Source: Limnoperna fortunei
Lineage: Eukaryota > Mollusca > Bivalvia > Mytilida > Modiolidae
Assembly: GCA_944474755.1 (NCBI GenBank)
Contig: OX104111.1
Coordinates: 99,800,805 to 99,864,804 of the forward strand
DNA: 64,000 bases
Direction of reading: 5' to 3'
A program made the position numbers and the translations under genes. Each line of letters starts with the position of its first letter. The stretch's first letter is position 1. Positions 45,708 to 58,184 of the stretch are shown here, piece by piece. The notes beneath the pieces are model-generated. The model did not search any database, had not been told where the DNA came from, and saw only the letters and a program-made list of their open reading frames with translations.

Positions 45708-46997
45708 TTTTGTCCAAAATGATTAACAGTAATCCAAATTTTACATAGTTCTCGAAGTAAAACTCAGCTGTTCAATAAAATAAGCTTCTGAATAAAACCA
45801 CAAAAAAATTTCCTTCTCTTCAACAGTTAAAATCACCAGAACACTAATTCTATAGATAATAGTCTATCTTTGTAGAAATTTTATGCATCACTGAATTCTG
45901 ATGACAAGGTATGTAAATGTACAATCAGACAGTGAAACTGACACCCCTCAGGGTCTAAGTAATCTACAACTTGTGTATGTCCAACTTGTAAACACACTGT
46001 GGTATAATATAGATATGAATATTATAATGTACACCTGTGATAAAACTAGGTCAATAAATCCACACAACGGGAATGTGAGTACACTAATATTTAAATCAAC
46101 ATCTTTTTTTAAACAGCCAATTTTATATTTATATAATTTCACAGCTAATTTAACAGTAGTTGGACAAATGTAGCACATGCATTTAATAACTTATCTAAGA
46201 AAAAATATGTTGTTACTTATCTGCATGCTTCTTCTTGTTCGTTCTTTACAAACTAAATACGAAATTATTTCCAGTGGATATGTTTTTCAACAGTAACCTA
46301 TTATCTTATTATCTTCTGTTTTTCACTTAGAATTTGATAAAACAGTCTTACCATGATCATGTTACTGATCTTTTTAGGATTGGGAAAAGATTTATAAAGA
46401 GAGTGGAACAACATGAATTGATTTTACAAGTGCATCAACAAACATCCCAGCAGCCTCAAATCCAAGGTAAGCCATAATCAATAATTGATTTCTGTAAACA
46501 AACATATTAAATTGTAACAAATTTGTTCCATTGGTGGAATAGTTTTTTTTTTCACCAAAAAAAGCAAACCTTCACAAGTTTATGTTTTATGCTGCCTGTT
46601 GAGAACAGACAAATGGCAGATATGACTCTCAAAATAAACCATTAGAAATGATTTTTTTAAGAACAGTCTTATATTTGTTTAAAGAAAAAAAATAAATTAT
46701 AAGTTATTCAAAGTGTCTAGGATGTTTACTGCATTTTAAACAGCAATTGAGAAGGGATTGTCCATACAAGTAATAAATTTACGCAATTTATGTAAACTCA
46801 TTTACTTTTTTTTGACATCAGAATGCTTGTGGCAAGTTTAAGGTATACATGAACATTGTACACCTACATTATCATCATACTTGTATGAAAAAAACAAACA
46901 CAATTTACATTTGGTTTAAGACAGGTGTTCAGTTAAGGTATTTCTTACATTTGTAAGAAAAATTATGAGAGATTTGAAAACTTGTTTTGTCTAAGTT
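45708..46997. other. Intron or proximal promoter region
   Basis: If 45707-45647 is a first exon, its promoter lies here, but I see no clear TATA or initiator arrangement. The plus-strand open frame 45901-46173 has no recognisable product. A possible plus-strand exon is listed separately. Confidence 0.35.
46378..46466 (+). other. Possible plus-strand exon, 89 bp, unassigned
   Basis: TGATCTTTTTAG precedes 89 nt, which end AATCCAAG followed by GTAAGCC. One frame is fully open: IGKRFIKRVEQHELILQ followed by VHQQTSQQPQIQ, phase 1 at both ends by this reading. The splice sites are good but no protein family is recognised and no partner exon was found. It may be chance or a nested antisense gene. 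Confidence 0.2.
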
Positions 46998-47190
46998 AGC
47001 CTTCTAGTATTGATCAGTGGACTGCAACACAGGAGTTGTGAGCTTGAGCCTGACTTTAACAAGGACTGCCAGTTTTCCTGCTTAAGGTCGAGGATTCTAG
47101 CTGGGTACTCCAGCTTCCTTCCCCACTAAACTGTTAACACTTTATTGTAGCGTAATGTGGTGTAAAGCCATATTTAAACAAAACAAAACA
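46998..47190 (+). mobile_element. Old SINE copy, forward orientation
   Basis: Diverged remnant: CTAGTATTGATCAGTGGAC, CAAGGACTGCCAGTTTTCCT, TACTCCAGCTTCCTTCCCC, GTAATGTGGTGTAAAGCC and a CAAAACAAAAC end. The head is largely lost. Confidence 0.7.
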
Positions 47191-50100
47191 AAAACACATC
47201 TCTGATTGATTTTGATTTGAACAGGTTTTAGTATTATTCAGTATTTAAAAAAAAGGGCATTAAATTTAGTACTAGTAACTAAAGGAAGTCCATGGGTATT
47301 TAGTCTTTGTCAACAGATAGCAAAGTCAAGTTTTGTAGATAATAACCATAAACTTAAAATTTATGATAAGATAAATTTTGATAATTATTGTTTCCAACAA
47401 ATTTGGCACAAGAAGGATAAAAAGTCATAAACAAGTAAGATTTTTGACTTTTTCAAATATGAAAAAAGATTTCCTGAAAATATTATAGTTTTAGTTTCTT
47501 TAATTCATCATCATGGCAACATAATATTTTCATATTGAAACAATAAATGCATGTAATTTAATAACTTTGTACTGAGACATACCCCTACAATTAAAAACCT
47601 ATAAAAACATTGTTAACATTAGCTAAAATACCAAAACATGTTCAAAATAACAGCATTGTGACATCTTTAGTCATACAAGACCCAATGACCTGAACATGGA
47701 GCATGTCATTAATGAAAAAAATGCTTATGTATAATCATTCAATTATCATTAGAGAGTAATTTGATGCAAATGATTTAACAAATAAGTGGGATTATTTTTC
47801 TTAATTAACATTAATATGTTACTTTATTGTTGCCCCTCCCCTACACCCCTACAAAGTTGCTATTGATTGTCCAACAAGGACACTTTTAATATACAATTTG
47901 TGATTACTTCATGACACTTACATGTCCTTGCATACATGTATTTACATATATAAATTACTCATACATGTCAAGAAAAGGACACATTATATTTGCTTATAAA
48001 TATGTGTACTTGTTTATATGATTTACACATAACATGTCAAGCCATTAATGAATTTAACAGAAGGCAAACGGATTTAATAAAAATCATTTGATTTCTTTCT
48101 TCCTGATTTTTTAATAAAATTTTTCTGTTTTAAAATCCTAATAATAAGGAATTAAGAACATACATGTAATTTATGCAAAACTACAAATTACTGACTAAAG
48201 GGAAATAACTCCAAGTAGTTGTCTGTGTCAGGTTACCTTTTAGATTGTATTGGCTGTTTTCAGATTTTTATTATATTCCTGGTACACCAGTACTAGTACT
48301 GCTTTATCAACATACATGAAGGTTTGGTAAAAAAATATGATGGACATTTCCAGAATTTATCATGTGGATCTTTTTTCTACACAAATACTAGGAAAATGAA
48401 GATTCCATTACCATTATTTTGCAAAAATATATTTTGTATATTTCACCAGTTGGATGTATATACAATAACAGCAAACAATTATATCTGACAGGTAGCTTGG
48501 TATGATTAGATCAGGTGATATAATACTTAAAGCATTTTCCTACTTCCTCCTAAGAAATAAACAAGTAACAGATGAGTGTAATGTCTTTATCTGATAGAAA
48601 TAAAAAACAAAATAGAAATAAGAATAACCTTAAACCACAATAAACATTTAATGTTTAGGCCACACCAAATAAATTTCTTGTTCTACGGACCCGACCGCAC
48701 ATATTTTATCGAAATAATAATAATTAAAAAAAATTCTGCTTCCCGCTCCCGGAAATTCTGTGAGCACTTAATATGTTACCACATGCCATTCTATTGCATC
48801 CCAAACAAAAACATTGATGTATTTTGAAAATGGAAAACAAAAAAGACAAAAAATTCGTTTTAGTAATTGGGATATTTGTCGTAAAGAGAAGCATGGTTGT
48901 CCAAAACACGCGATTTATTTCAGAGGTGGTGCGTCAGCACTCAGCACAGCTTTTTCAAAGATGTGTTGAAGTCAAAGATTTCAAACTTAGCGCCGACATA
49001 ATAAACAAAATGAGGATACAGGAACATTTGAATCAAAAATTTGAAATAAAAGTTCCTGAGTAATATTTGTATTTAAAGTAGATATATGCTGTTGGAGCAG
49101 GATTGCCAGATGACCAAATAACTTAATTCTACTGACACTTTGAAATTTTTGGTTGCATGGTGAACTTGTAGCCTCAACAATAATGTAGCTCCTTCGATTT
49201 TTTGTAATCTACACCGAGATAAATGTTTGACCACAGAAACTACAATGCTGTAGCTTATTAAGATAGTTGACATTGTTGCAAGGGTTGTGATATGTCCAAA
49301 ATGAAAAAAAGATAATGAAATGACTGGTAATGGTTGTTCAGTGTTATCTGGTTATTTGTGGAAAAGTTTAAGTAATTTTTATTTAGAATCAGCATATAAC
49401 TGTTTGAATTTGTTGTTGTTCTATTGACATTTTTCATATTACTGCTTGGACTTGAACTTTTTCTCTAAAATCTTCATGTTTTGATAGTTTTTTATTGTCT
49501 TTGGCTGTTCGATCAAAAGGGAAAGTCTCACTAAATGGGAATATTAAGGCAAACGAGCACGAGTTTAATCTGATGCTTTATGCGGCAAAATGATCATATT
49601 TTGGATATTCACGATGCCCAATTGATTACCCTATTTATTATATAGATCCAAATTGTTTTCGTAAAATATTAAGGTTCAATCCTAAATTTTATGAACGGCG
49701 GATGAATATCTGACTATGTATAGTACAAAACAAACTGACATTTTTGGTGGAAAAAACCCAAGTGAAAATAAACAATCATTTTCACATGTGATTTACCGTG
49801 ATTTCTGTCACTCCGAAAATTTGATACATTTTATCTCTATCTATATAATAATGGGATATAACTTATTTTATGACATTTTATAATTCATTGCTCTAGAAAT
49901 CTTCATCAATAAATGATGAACAGTGTAGTCAGTTGTGCATTTTATATAAGGTATAAAAAAAATTGCATTTGTTTTTGCAAATGAAGATGTGACAGGCATT
50001 CCTTTGCTTCCAGGTGTCTCTAATGCTTTGAAAGTTATAGATGTAGTATCTTGGATATTACCTACTATACTGAATTGTTTAAAAGGTGCAATTTATTGAA

Positions 50101-50695
50101 CATACATTGAATGATGAACAACCCATAATTACAAAAAATATTTCATTTATTCATTTACATGCTTTTGTTGACTTCAGGTAAGCATATACATGTAGTATGC
50201 CCAATTCTGAAAGAACATCACAATGAAACAGAATATTTTGCGAATATATACATTCATGAGAGTACATTTTCTTATTAAAAAAAATAAAAATAAAAAAAGT
50301 TATCGCTGGCTCCAAATTTTTCTGTTCACCTATGATTTTTTGAAAATCAAAATAATAATATTAAAATTATTATTTCGCTCACTCGCCCCATTTTTAAATG
50401 ACAAAATCCGAAGAACAAGAAATTCAATTGGTGTGGCCTTACTACATGTTTATAATCTGATTTTTTCCATCAGTAAATCCTATTTTATGCATCAATGTGT
50501 TAACAGATTATAATATTTGTACAAAATAAATAAGAATAAAGCATTTTAAAGAATACTGTCATAGTGGCTCAAAATATTTCCTTCCAAATAAAAGTTCCAT
50601 TCCTTACTTTAATCATCTTAGACATTTAAAAAAAAATTGATCAAGGGAACACAAAAGTTATGATCCATTCAAAAGCATAATTTGTTTTAATATAG
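47191..50695. other. Intron, mostly unrecognised
   Basis: AT-rich. A possible dispersed repeat starts near 48655 (CCAAATAAATTTCTTGTTCT) and runs into two overlapping open frames near 48810-49063 that encode no family I know; their mutual overlap argues against either being a real gene. Nothing else is supported. Confidence 0.35.
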
Positions 50696-50696
50696 T

Positions 50697-51045
50697 TTAT
50701 CCAGTTTTTATTGGGGCAGAAAGCAGGAGAGCAGAGAGAAAACCCCACCTTCCATAGGGAACTGGCAATCCATGTCGACTAAGATTGGAGTGGAGCACAC
50801 AATCCCTGCCATTAATACTGGAACCTGCAAATCCCCCTGTTAACAGATATGTGATCAATAGTGAGGGTTCTGTAATTGTCAAAAAAATTCTGGAGTTATA
50901 CTAGCTAGTATCAACATTAGGTGTAGTCTACTCAATCTTAATTGACAAGGATTTCCAGATTGCAGGTCTGGGTTTTCTCCGAGAACTATGACTTCCTCCA
51001 CATAGCTGAAAAATTGCTGAATGTGGCATTCAACACGATTCAAGG
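50697..51045. mobile_element. Two SINE tail fragments in inverted orientation
   Basis: 50700-50870 is a minus-oriented SINE body (CCAGTTTTTATTGGGGCAG, GGAACTGGCAATCCATGTCG). 50930-51045 is a plus-oriented tail (CTTAATTGACAAGGATTTCC, GCTGAAAAATTGCTGAATGT). Both lack intact heads and together can fold back. Confidence 0.75.
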
Positions 51046-51119
51046 AAAAGAAACAATCAACATTAAAAACGGAAACATCAAAGAGAAAGTCTATGAGTTT
51101 TTAGCAAAACCAACTTGCT

Positions 51120-51515
51120 AGAACCACCTGGTAGCCTTATCTGAAAGAGGACAAACATACAATAGAATTGTTCCAGGGTAAGATAGATATGTGACTAACC
51201 GATGTCACAACACCTCATCGCGTCCAGACATGCTTGACGATCTTAAATGGTCTACACCAGAGGAAAGAAGAAAAAGGGATTGATTGGTCAAAATGTATAA
51301 AAACTTAAATGGTAAAAATCGATGCAACTGACAAACTTGTCCGCTCATCAAGAATTAGCTGAAACATAGGATTACATTCCTTCCAAATACCGCCATGTAA
51401 CACAATCATACTGAAGGAATCCTAAGCAACAACCATCAAGGACTGGAATGCTCCGATTACTTATATTGGAACTTCTCCAAAGTCTTGAAGTATTCAAAGA
51501 TCACCAAATTAAATA
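51120..51515 (+). pseudogene. Degenerate LINE ORF2 C-terminal remnant
   Basis: In broken frames, TNRCHNTSSRPDMLDDLKWS then TPEERRK, and later a degraded segment corresponding to the FFP-TIKDWNALP and SLEVFK blocks, match the conserved end of non-LTR retrotransposon reverse transcriptase proteins. Several stops and frameshifts are present. It abuts the SINE pair and is a dead fragment. Confidence 0.65.
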
Positions 51516-53110
51516 AATTCATCTAGCAGTTTTACCAGGACTGAAAACTGTATAGAACTTTTTTTAAAATTTTTTTTTTTAAATTTGAGATGCTTGACAA
51601 ATTTGTAGTTTCATCCGTGATTGATGGCAACCACATATCGGTAGAAGTAGAAGAAAACTAGACTTAAATTGTCTGCCTCCTGTGTGCATATGTCTTGTAT
51701 TTTTAAAATTAAAATAAACGTCACAAATAAAGAAAACAAAGTATGGAACTGTGAAAATATGAACACTGAGGAAACTTTCTTTATATGAGCAACACTACTT
51801 TAAAACACACACAAGATACACAGTCATATACAGCAATATAAAACTGAACTCTGAACAGAATATGCATAACATAAAAGTTTCATTTTGTATAAACTGGGAT
51901 ACTTTTTTTTCTCAAAGTGACTATGTGGGAGTTATATTTTTAAGATTATGCAAAAATATTTATGAAAAATTGGATTTGGCACTTTAAATACATGAGTCCT
52001 TGAGGTTACCAGACTGATTATATTTGTCTCAATATAATAAATTTAGAATGCAATAAATGAACTCACAAGAGCTTTGCCAAATTCCAATAACATTTACGCA
52101 TGTTTCCTCGTTTAATAGTTTACAAATTGGAAACTATTAAACAAGGAAACATGCGTAGATGTTATTGGAATCATAATATATGTACATAAAAGATGCACAA
52201 TCGGTGTGTGAAAAGCAAATAATGCCTTTGTCAGAACTGTAACTGGCTAAAAATAATGTTAAGTGTCATGTAGTCTGTGTCTGGATTGCTTCCCCTATTA
52301 GGTTCATTTTGATTTCTGACCGAAAGTAAACAATATTAACAGGATTACTTTCCTTCTCATTTGATATGAAAGAATGGGCAGCTTTTTATTTTAGAAAAAA
52401 AAATCTCTCATTACCACTTTAAAACAAACAAGAGAAACTCGTGTTATCTTTTTGGTGGTGGTCTTTTGTAAGAAGAATACAAATATTCTTATGAAACCAG
52501 TTTGTGATAAATATGTTAATTTCAAATAATACCCTGTTTAGAAAGCTTAAATAAAATTTTTTTCAAATATGTTTATTTACAATGAACCTTGGCATGAAAT
52601 GTGTTTTAAGTAAAATATATGAACAAACATTGGCAATGAAAAGGCTGTTTATTTAAAAATATATACATGTAATAAGACTAAAGAGATAACCTTTAACCTC
52701 AAACGTTCATCTTTTATTTATTTTAAATGATGACAAACTATCGTTACTGTTTACTTTGTAGGATTGCCTAGTTACAAAAAAATATTATTTTATTTGTATC
52801 ATCTAAATAAGATTAAATAAGACAATATACTTATTGTAATAATTCCAGCAAAACAAAATTCTGATTTTATGTGTTTAAAAAACAGTTCCCACCTATAATA
52901 CAAGCAATTTCAACTTTTTTTATTGTTACCTTTCTACACATGATATTGTCAAGCTAGCTTTTCCCACACTTAGTCCTTGTGTGACCTTATTCAAGATTTT
53001 AAAAAAATGTCTGCCTGCCATTTAAAAGCTCATATTCCATTGCAGTAATGTTGTCTCACACATCTACATGTAGGAACAGTATGGTTGTTAGCATACTTAG
53101 TTTTACATAT
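51516..53110. other. Intron, contains one long hairpin
   Basis: AT-rich; apart from the hairpin at 52081-52171 nothing stands out. Confidence 0.45.
52081..52171. repeat. Near-perfect 41-bp inverted repeat with 9-nt loop
   Basis: Arm 52081-52121 (ATTCCAATAACATTTACGCA and onward) pairs with 52131-52171 with two mismatches; both can pair as G-U in one of the two RNA strands. The loop is ACAAATTGG. The transcript would form one long hairpin. It could be a tiny foldback element, a small-RNA precursor, or a recent inverted duplication. Confidence 0.9.
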
Positions 53111-53116
53111 CCAATC

Positions 53117-53470
53117 TTGTTTTGTTTGTTTCAATGATGTTTAATGCCACTTTCAGCAATTGTTCAGCTTATAATGGCATCCAGTTTTTAATTGGGAGGA
53201 AGCTGGAGCACCCGGAGAAAACACTTAACCTTTGATAGGAAAACTGGCATCCTTGTCAATTAAGATTGGAATTGAGAGCAACCTATCCGTAGTGAGACTC
53301 GGACATGCCATCTAAGTGCTGACAGACCATGTGATCAATAGCAGACGAACTACCGTCACCACTTAGTCATCAAGGTCCAATACACAATCTTAATTGACAA
53401 GGATTGCTATTTGGCCTACTGAAGATCCCAGATCTTACTAGGTACTATGGCTTCCTCCACCATTAAAAAC
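53117..53470. mobile_element. Old SINE copy plus an opposed fragment
   Basis: 53117-53377 is a minus-oriented full-length but diverged SINE (AATGATGTTTAATGCCACTT, CCAGTTTTTAATTGGGAGG). 53387-53465 is a plus-oriented piece (CACAATCTTAATTGACAAGG, GGCTTCCTCCACC). This is the same inverted arrangement as at 50697-51045. Confidence 0.75.
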
Positions 53471-54344
53471 TTGATGCAAAGATAAACCTGAAAATTTCTG
53501 AAGCAGAATAAAAAATACAAAGGGAAAAAAGGCTAAGACAGGTCCCATGGTCCAATAAATGGATTACAAAAAAAACAAAAAACTTCCAGCTCTGAAATTT
53601 ATTAATGAACTTCATAAGAGCTTTTTTTTATGTCACACTTTAATTTCTTAGTTATTAGTTTAATGGTTTGTTCCTGTTAAAAAATTACATTTTCCTCCTC
53701 CTTGTGAAGACTTTTTAAATATCAAAATTTATTATGTTGAGAAAAAATGAGATATTGGCATGTGGCAATATGCAATATTCATGCAATAAAGTGACAACAC
53801 CATACACAAGGTATATAAGTGTAAATAACATGCATCACCACCTGTATATACATGTAGTTACAGGGAAGTTCAAACAAGAACAACATAATATCATTACTGC
53901 TAAGCTTTAAGGACATACCCTACTATTCAATCTACAGAATATTTTTGTTCATATTTTATCTTAACTTTTCTTATGACAAAATCTACAAATCAAGCTAAGA
54001 AAAAAATAAAGAGGTCATGGACCTAATAAATATTTTAAATTTATGACATCATCTTTATTACCTATTTTGAAGGTATTGACCATATATGTCTGTTATTTGA
54101 CCAATATTTTTACAATGGTTTTATTTTTTGAAGGCTTCATGCAGGCTTAAAAGAAAAAAATTATGTCATAATCAATTTTTAAAACTTAATGTGCAATTAA
54201 AATGGGGACACAATTTTTGTTGGGGACTTTGAATTGCAGATGGCAAAAAAGTTAACTATGACTATATTTTCACCAAAGATTGTTTTTGTAAGTTTGAATT
54301 GTGTCGAACCCACTTTGAGCTATTTTGTCAGCTATATTATTATG
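53471..54344. other. Intron, nothing recognised
   Basis: AT-rich sequence, no supported feature. Confidence 0.45.
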
Positions 54345-54430
54345 TGGAGTCCAGTTTTTATTTGGGGAGGAAGCCAGAGAACTCAGAGAAAAAAAAACAC
54401 CTTCATTAGGAAAACTGGCAATATTTCACA
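54345..54430 (-). mobile_element. SINE body fragment
   Basis: GAGTCCAGTTTTTATTTGGG, GGAAGCCAGAGAACTCAGAG and GGAAAACTGGCAATATTTCA identify an old SINE piece. It lies inside the plus-strand open frame 54234-54614, which is therefore not a gene. Confidence 0.7.
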
Positions 54431-56991
54431 GAAGATTAAGTTCAAGTTACTCTCCAGATTTTTCTTCATACAAACTGCAATATCTTTTCTAGATTCGAAG
54501 TGCAAACTAGATCTGTGTAGATTTGTGGATACACATTTATTAAATTATGACAGTATTGGCCTGATTATGACAAGTTATTTAATTACACTTGGAATTATTT
54601 TGGTAACAGAATGAAGATAACAGTTGACTAGTGATTTGGCTTAGTTAAATAATAAAGATACTGTTATGTGACAATTTCTATTTTGGCCTAGTTATTGGTC
54701 TTAGGGCAGTAGTACAGGACCACTAGGCTAATACAGAATTCTTCACATACTAGTATCATTGTAAAACAGGACCAATACAAAGATACCCGTTCAATTAATT
54801 CATGTGCTGAAATGATTTGAACACTACTACAGAGTTTACTGTATACATTATACATGAAATCGCATTGTTTCTTTAAAAAAAATGAAGTTCCTCAATTTAT
54901 TCTCACCAAAGCTTTTTTTAAAATATCTATTAGGGAAAAAAATATCACTTCCATATACTAGTAATGTATTAGCTCTCTCTGTTTATATTTTTCATTTTAA
55001 ATTCTATTTAAATACATATACTCCTGCCTTCTTTGTGTAAGCTTTAACTGTATTCAGGTGACTGTAACATGTAATCTGAGATACCCAATTCAACAGGATG
55101 TTAACTTAAGAAGCAGAGGAAATTATTAAGGATGTAGATTGTATTATCCATAAATGGTTTCCAAAAAATTTACAACAGCTTCTTTGCATTTTTGTTATGT
55201 TAAAATTTCTATGTTAGGAGCAAATGTTTTATTTACTAGTAAGATATAAAAATGAACAATAATTTTACAGATCTGATCAGATACCTTTATAGTCGGAGTT
55301 GCAAGTACATGTAATTATGCTTAAAAATTTAATTCCATAATCCCTATCTAATTGAATCACTTGTTACAATGACTATACAATTTTAATGTATTACAACACT
55401 GCAGCTGATCAAGGAACATAGGTTTAAAACTCACAAATCTTCAATTAATATCTCAACATACTTGTAGATATCCGGTTAACACTGTTTTTTCCAGTACAAA
55501 TAGCAACAAAAACTAATTGTTAAGGATATCAAGCAAACAGTTGGCTCTCCAATATAAGTTTTTATTAAATAAAAATTTATATTTTTTAAAGTGTGATATG
55601 TGATATAAAAATTTTAGACTTATACCAAGTTGACATGAACCTGTATTAACAAACTCATATATGGTTGTGCACATCACACAGGAAAATGATGCACATTTAA
55701 TTTTTTTCCTGGTTATTGTGTGACTATTTTATGGTTACAGCTGAAAAATACTAGAAGTACTAAAATTATGACTTTATAATCAAACTTTTTTAGATTGTTT
55801 CTTTAAAAAACAAGTCAAACAATAAGTTAGTAGCTACTTTCAAAATTTGTAAAATATACATTTAACAATTTTGTATTGAACTAAAATGTCTGCATTTAAA
55901 ATAATGCAGACTTAGTTGCTGTTTCTAACTTTTATTGCCAGGAATACTGCAAATATATTTTTAGGTTCCGTGCTGTCTTGGATCAGTGTAGTTAAGCAAG
56001 ACAAAATTGTTTAATTAACTATATAACCCACCATTCCAATACCTAGAAATCTTGTATGGATCAAGATTCATTTGTTTTTAATATCATCTCTGTCTCTAAA
56101 GATAAGGGATCAAATAGATATATAGATACATATAAAAAAATTAAAAGTATGATCTCCATGATTGTCAGATTGAAGAAACACATCTGAACCCATGGCCATG
56201 TGGACTTTGGGAGTTTGCAAACTGTACTTTCTAGCAACATTGCTGCTTGTAGGACATATCCTGGTCTAGTTCTCTTACCAGATATGTGTTGGGTTTTTAC
56301 AAACCACCAGGGTATCCTGTTCTAGTTCTCTCACCAGATATTTGTTGGGTTTTTACAAATCACCAGGGTATCTACATGTAGTCCATAAAAATACTATAGC
56401 TAACACAAGCAATTGTCTGAGCAAGGGCATTTTTTTGCAGGCTAGAACATTAAAAATGCCATAGGTATAAAAACATATTCAATTGACAATGTTAAACTTA
56501 AGTCATACTAACTGTTTTTATTGGCTTGCATTTTTTATTAATCCATATTGTACCTTTGTTCTATGAAAATTTATCAGAAACAATGTTTCCACGAAAACAT
56601 GTCCATATTTTGTAATACTTGCACAAATTGTCCTTGACTTTTGCTACTGGACGTCAGCCATTTTTTGTTTCTATTGCAGCCTTGCGTCGTTTACAAAAAA
56701 TCGTCTACTTTAGTGACGTTTAATGGTTTTCAAACAAACCACAAGAATTTTCAACCCTCAACTACAAACAATATTACCCGAAGTATTTCAAACAGTGTTT
56801 TACGATTTTTTTTAGTAAATGAACTTTACACAGGTAAATGTTCCTTATAAATTAGCTTTCCCACATCTCAAGTAAACTTTAACACAAAGTTTTGAAGAAA
56901 TGTTAATTTTAAAATTATTATTTAAACTAATACAAATACAGCTTTAAATTGACGCATTGCCATTATCTTCTTATACTAACAGTATATTTAC
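54431..56991. other. Intron with a two-copy repeat and a weak exon candidate
   Basis: A segment of about 62 bp (GGTCTAGTTCTCTTACCAGA, GTGTTGGGTTTTTACAAACC, ACCAGGGTATC) is repeated once in tandem at 56260-56372. At 56678-56834 the plus strand has TTTCTATTGCAG, an open stretch and CACAG followed by GTAAAT, but the product is unrecognised. Otherwise AT-rich and unremarkable. Confidence 0.4.
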
Positions 56992-57797
56992 TGTGTGGAA
57001 AATGATTTTTTTTCCCCAGCTCGCCATCCTGGCCAGTACAAAAACAATAGTACTTGCCCAATTTATGTTATACTAGCTTTAGTTGGAGAGTAGGTTTTCA
57101 AAGTTACTCGCCAGCATACAATATCAATAAAAATTGAATAACATTAAACTGTTTGAGACTGAGAGCTAGTTAATTTTTTCAATTCATAAGCTATATAAGT
57201 TTTGGATTGATTAAAAACTTTTCCATACTTGAGTTTAAATTCTGGCACCCATAGCACTTTTTGCCATAAAAAATAAGTACCGCATTTCCGACCTTGTACC
57301 CATTAATGAAATTAGTCTATTAACTTCATTTCTTTTAATTCCATAATAATTTTAATTTCTTACATTATATTTCCCCTAGGAGTAGTGGAAAATCTAGATA
57401 TTTCTGTATTATAATATTAAATTGTTTTAGATAAAGAAATTAAAAAATAAAATTACGATTATGGCCATCCAAGATAGGGATCGCCGAAAAAGTTTTTAGA
57501 CCTACCGATGTAAAAACCGGAAGTTAAAACAAGTTTATCAAGGTCAAAAATTGTTTTGTTTGTAATTAAAATGAAGTTAATTACTCTTAAAAATGAAAAC
57601 GAAACATCGTGAATAACATCGTTAATGCTCAGTTATGGTACATTTATCATCAAGTAGGCCTGGACAGTTACATTTTCTTAGAACTCGCCAGATAATTTCA
57701 GCTCACCAAATTGACGAGTAGCAGTTGATCTCAGCTCGCCAAAAATCTTCTCTACTCACATTGGGCAATTTGGCGAGGGGTCGTTTCCCACACTGAT
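56992..57797. mobile_element. TIR element, possibly hAT-like
   Basis: The left end CTGTGTGGAAAATGA, followed by CTCGCCA, mirrors the right end GGCGAGGGGTCGTTTCCC ACACTG. Internal segments also repeat CTCGCCA motifs. A CAGTGTGG-type terminus fits hAT elements, but the 8-bp target duplication is not exact (TATATTTA and ATTTATAT). Non-coding. Confidence 0.5.
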
Positions 57798-58184
57798 TTA
57801 TATTTGGAAACAGTAACTATTAAGAAGCTGTCTTAGGTTTCTTGTTTTAGATATATATTTTTACCAAACAAAACCCAAAATATATTGTACACATAAATTT
57901 TCATCCAGTTCAGGGTAAATCATATTTTTTTTTATTAAGTCAATGTGGGTAAGAAGAAACTTCAATATTATATATTGAATTTCTTCCCAAATTTCTTTTT
58001 AAAAAGAAGGAATAAAATGGTTTCCACAGATTTTGTTAGTTTTAAAGAGTTTGAATTGGTATTAATTGCATTTATACTGAATATCAAAATGTTTTGCATA
58101 AGTGAAAACTCGCACAGCTGTAAAACATCATTTAAATAAGAACAAAATAGTCATTCACACTTGATTTTTTATCTTGATCTCACA
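57798..58184. other. Intron, nothing recognised
   Basis: AT-rich spacer between two elements; no supported feature. Confidence 0.4.

Noticed and set aside
48810..49063. Two overlapping plus-strand frames with protein-like sequence
   Set aside because: Both frames are open over the same bases, neither matches a family I know, and the upstream sequence looks like a dispersed repeat.
54234..54614. 126-codon plus-strand open frame
   Set aside because: Its middle is a SINE body fragment and the rest has no protein signature.
56678..56834. Plus-strand exon with CAG acceptor and GTAAAT donor
   Set aside because: The product is unrecognised and low-complexity, with no partner exon; kept only as a note.
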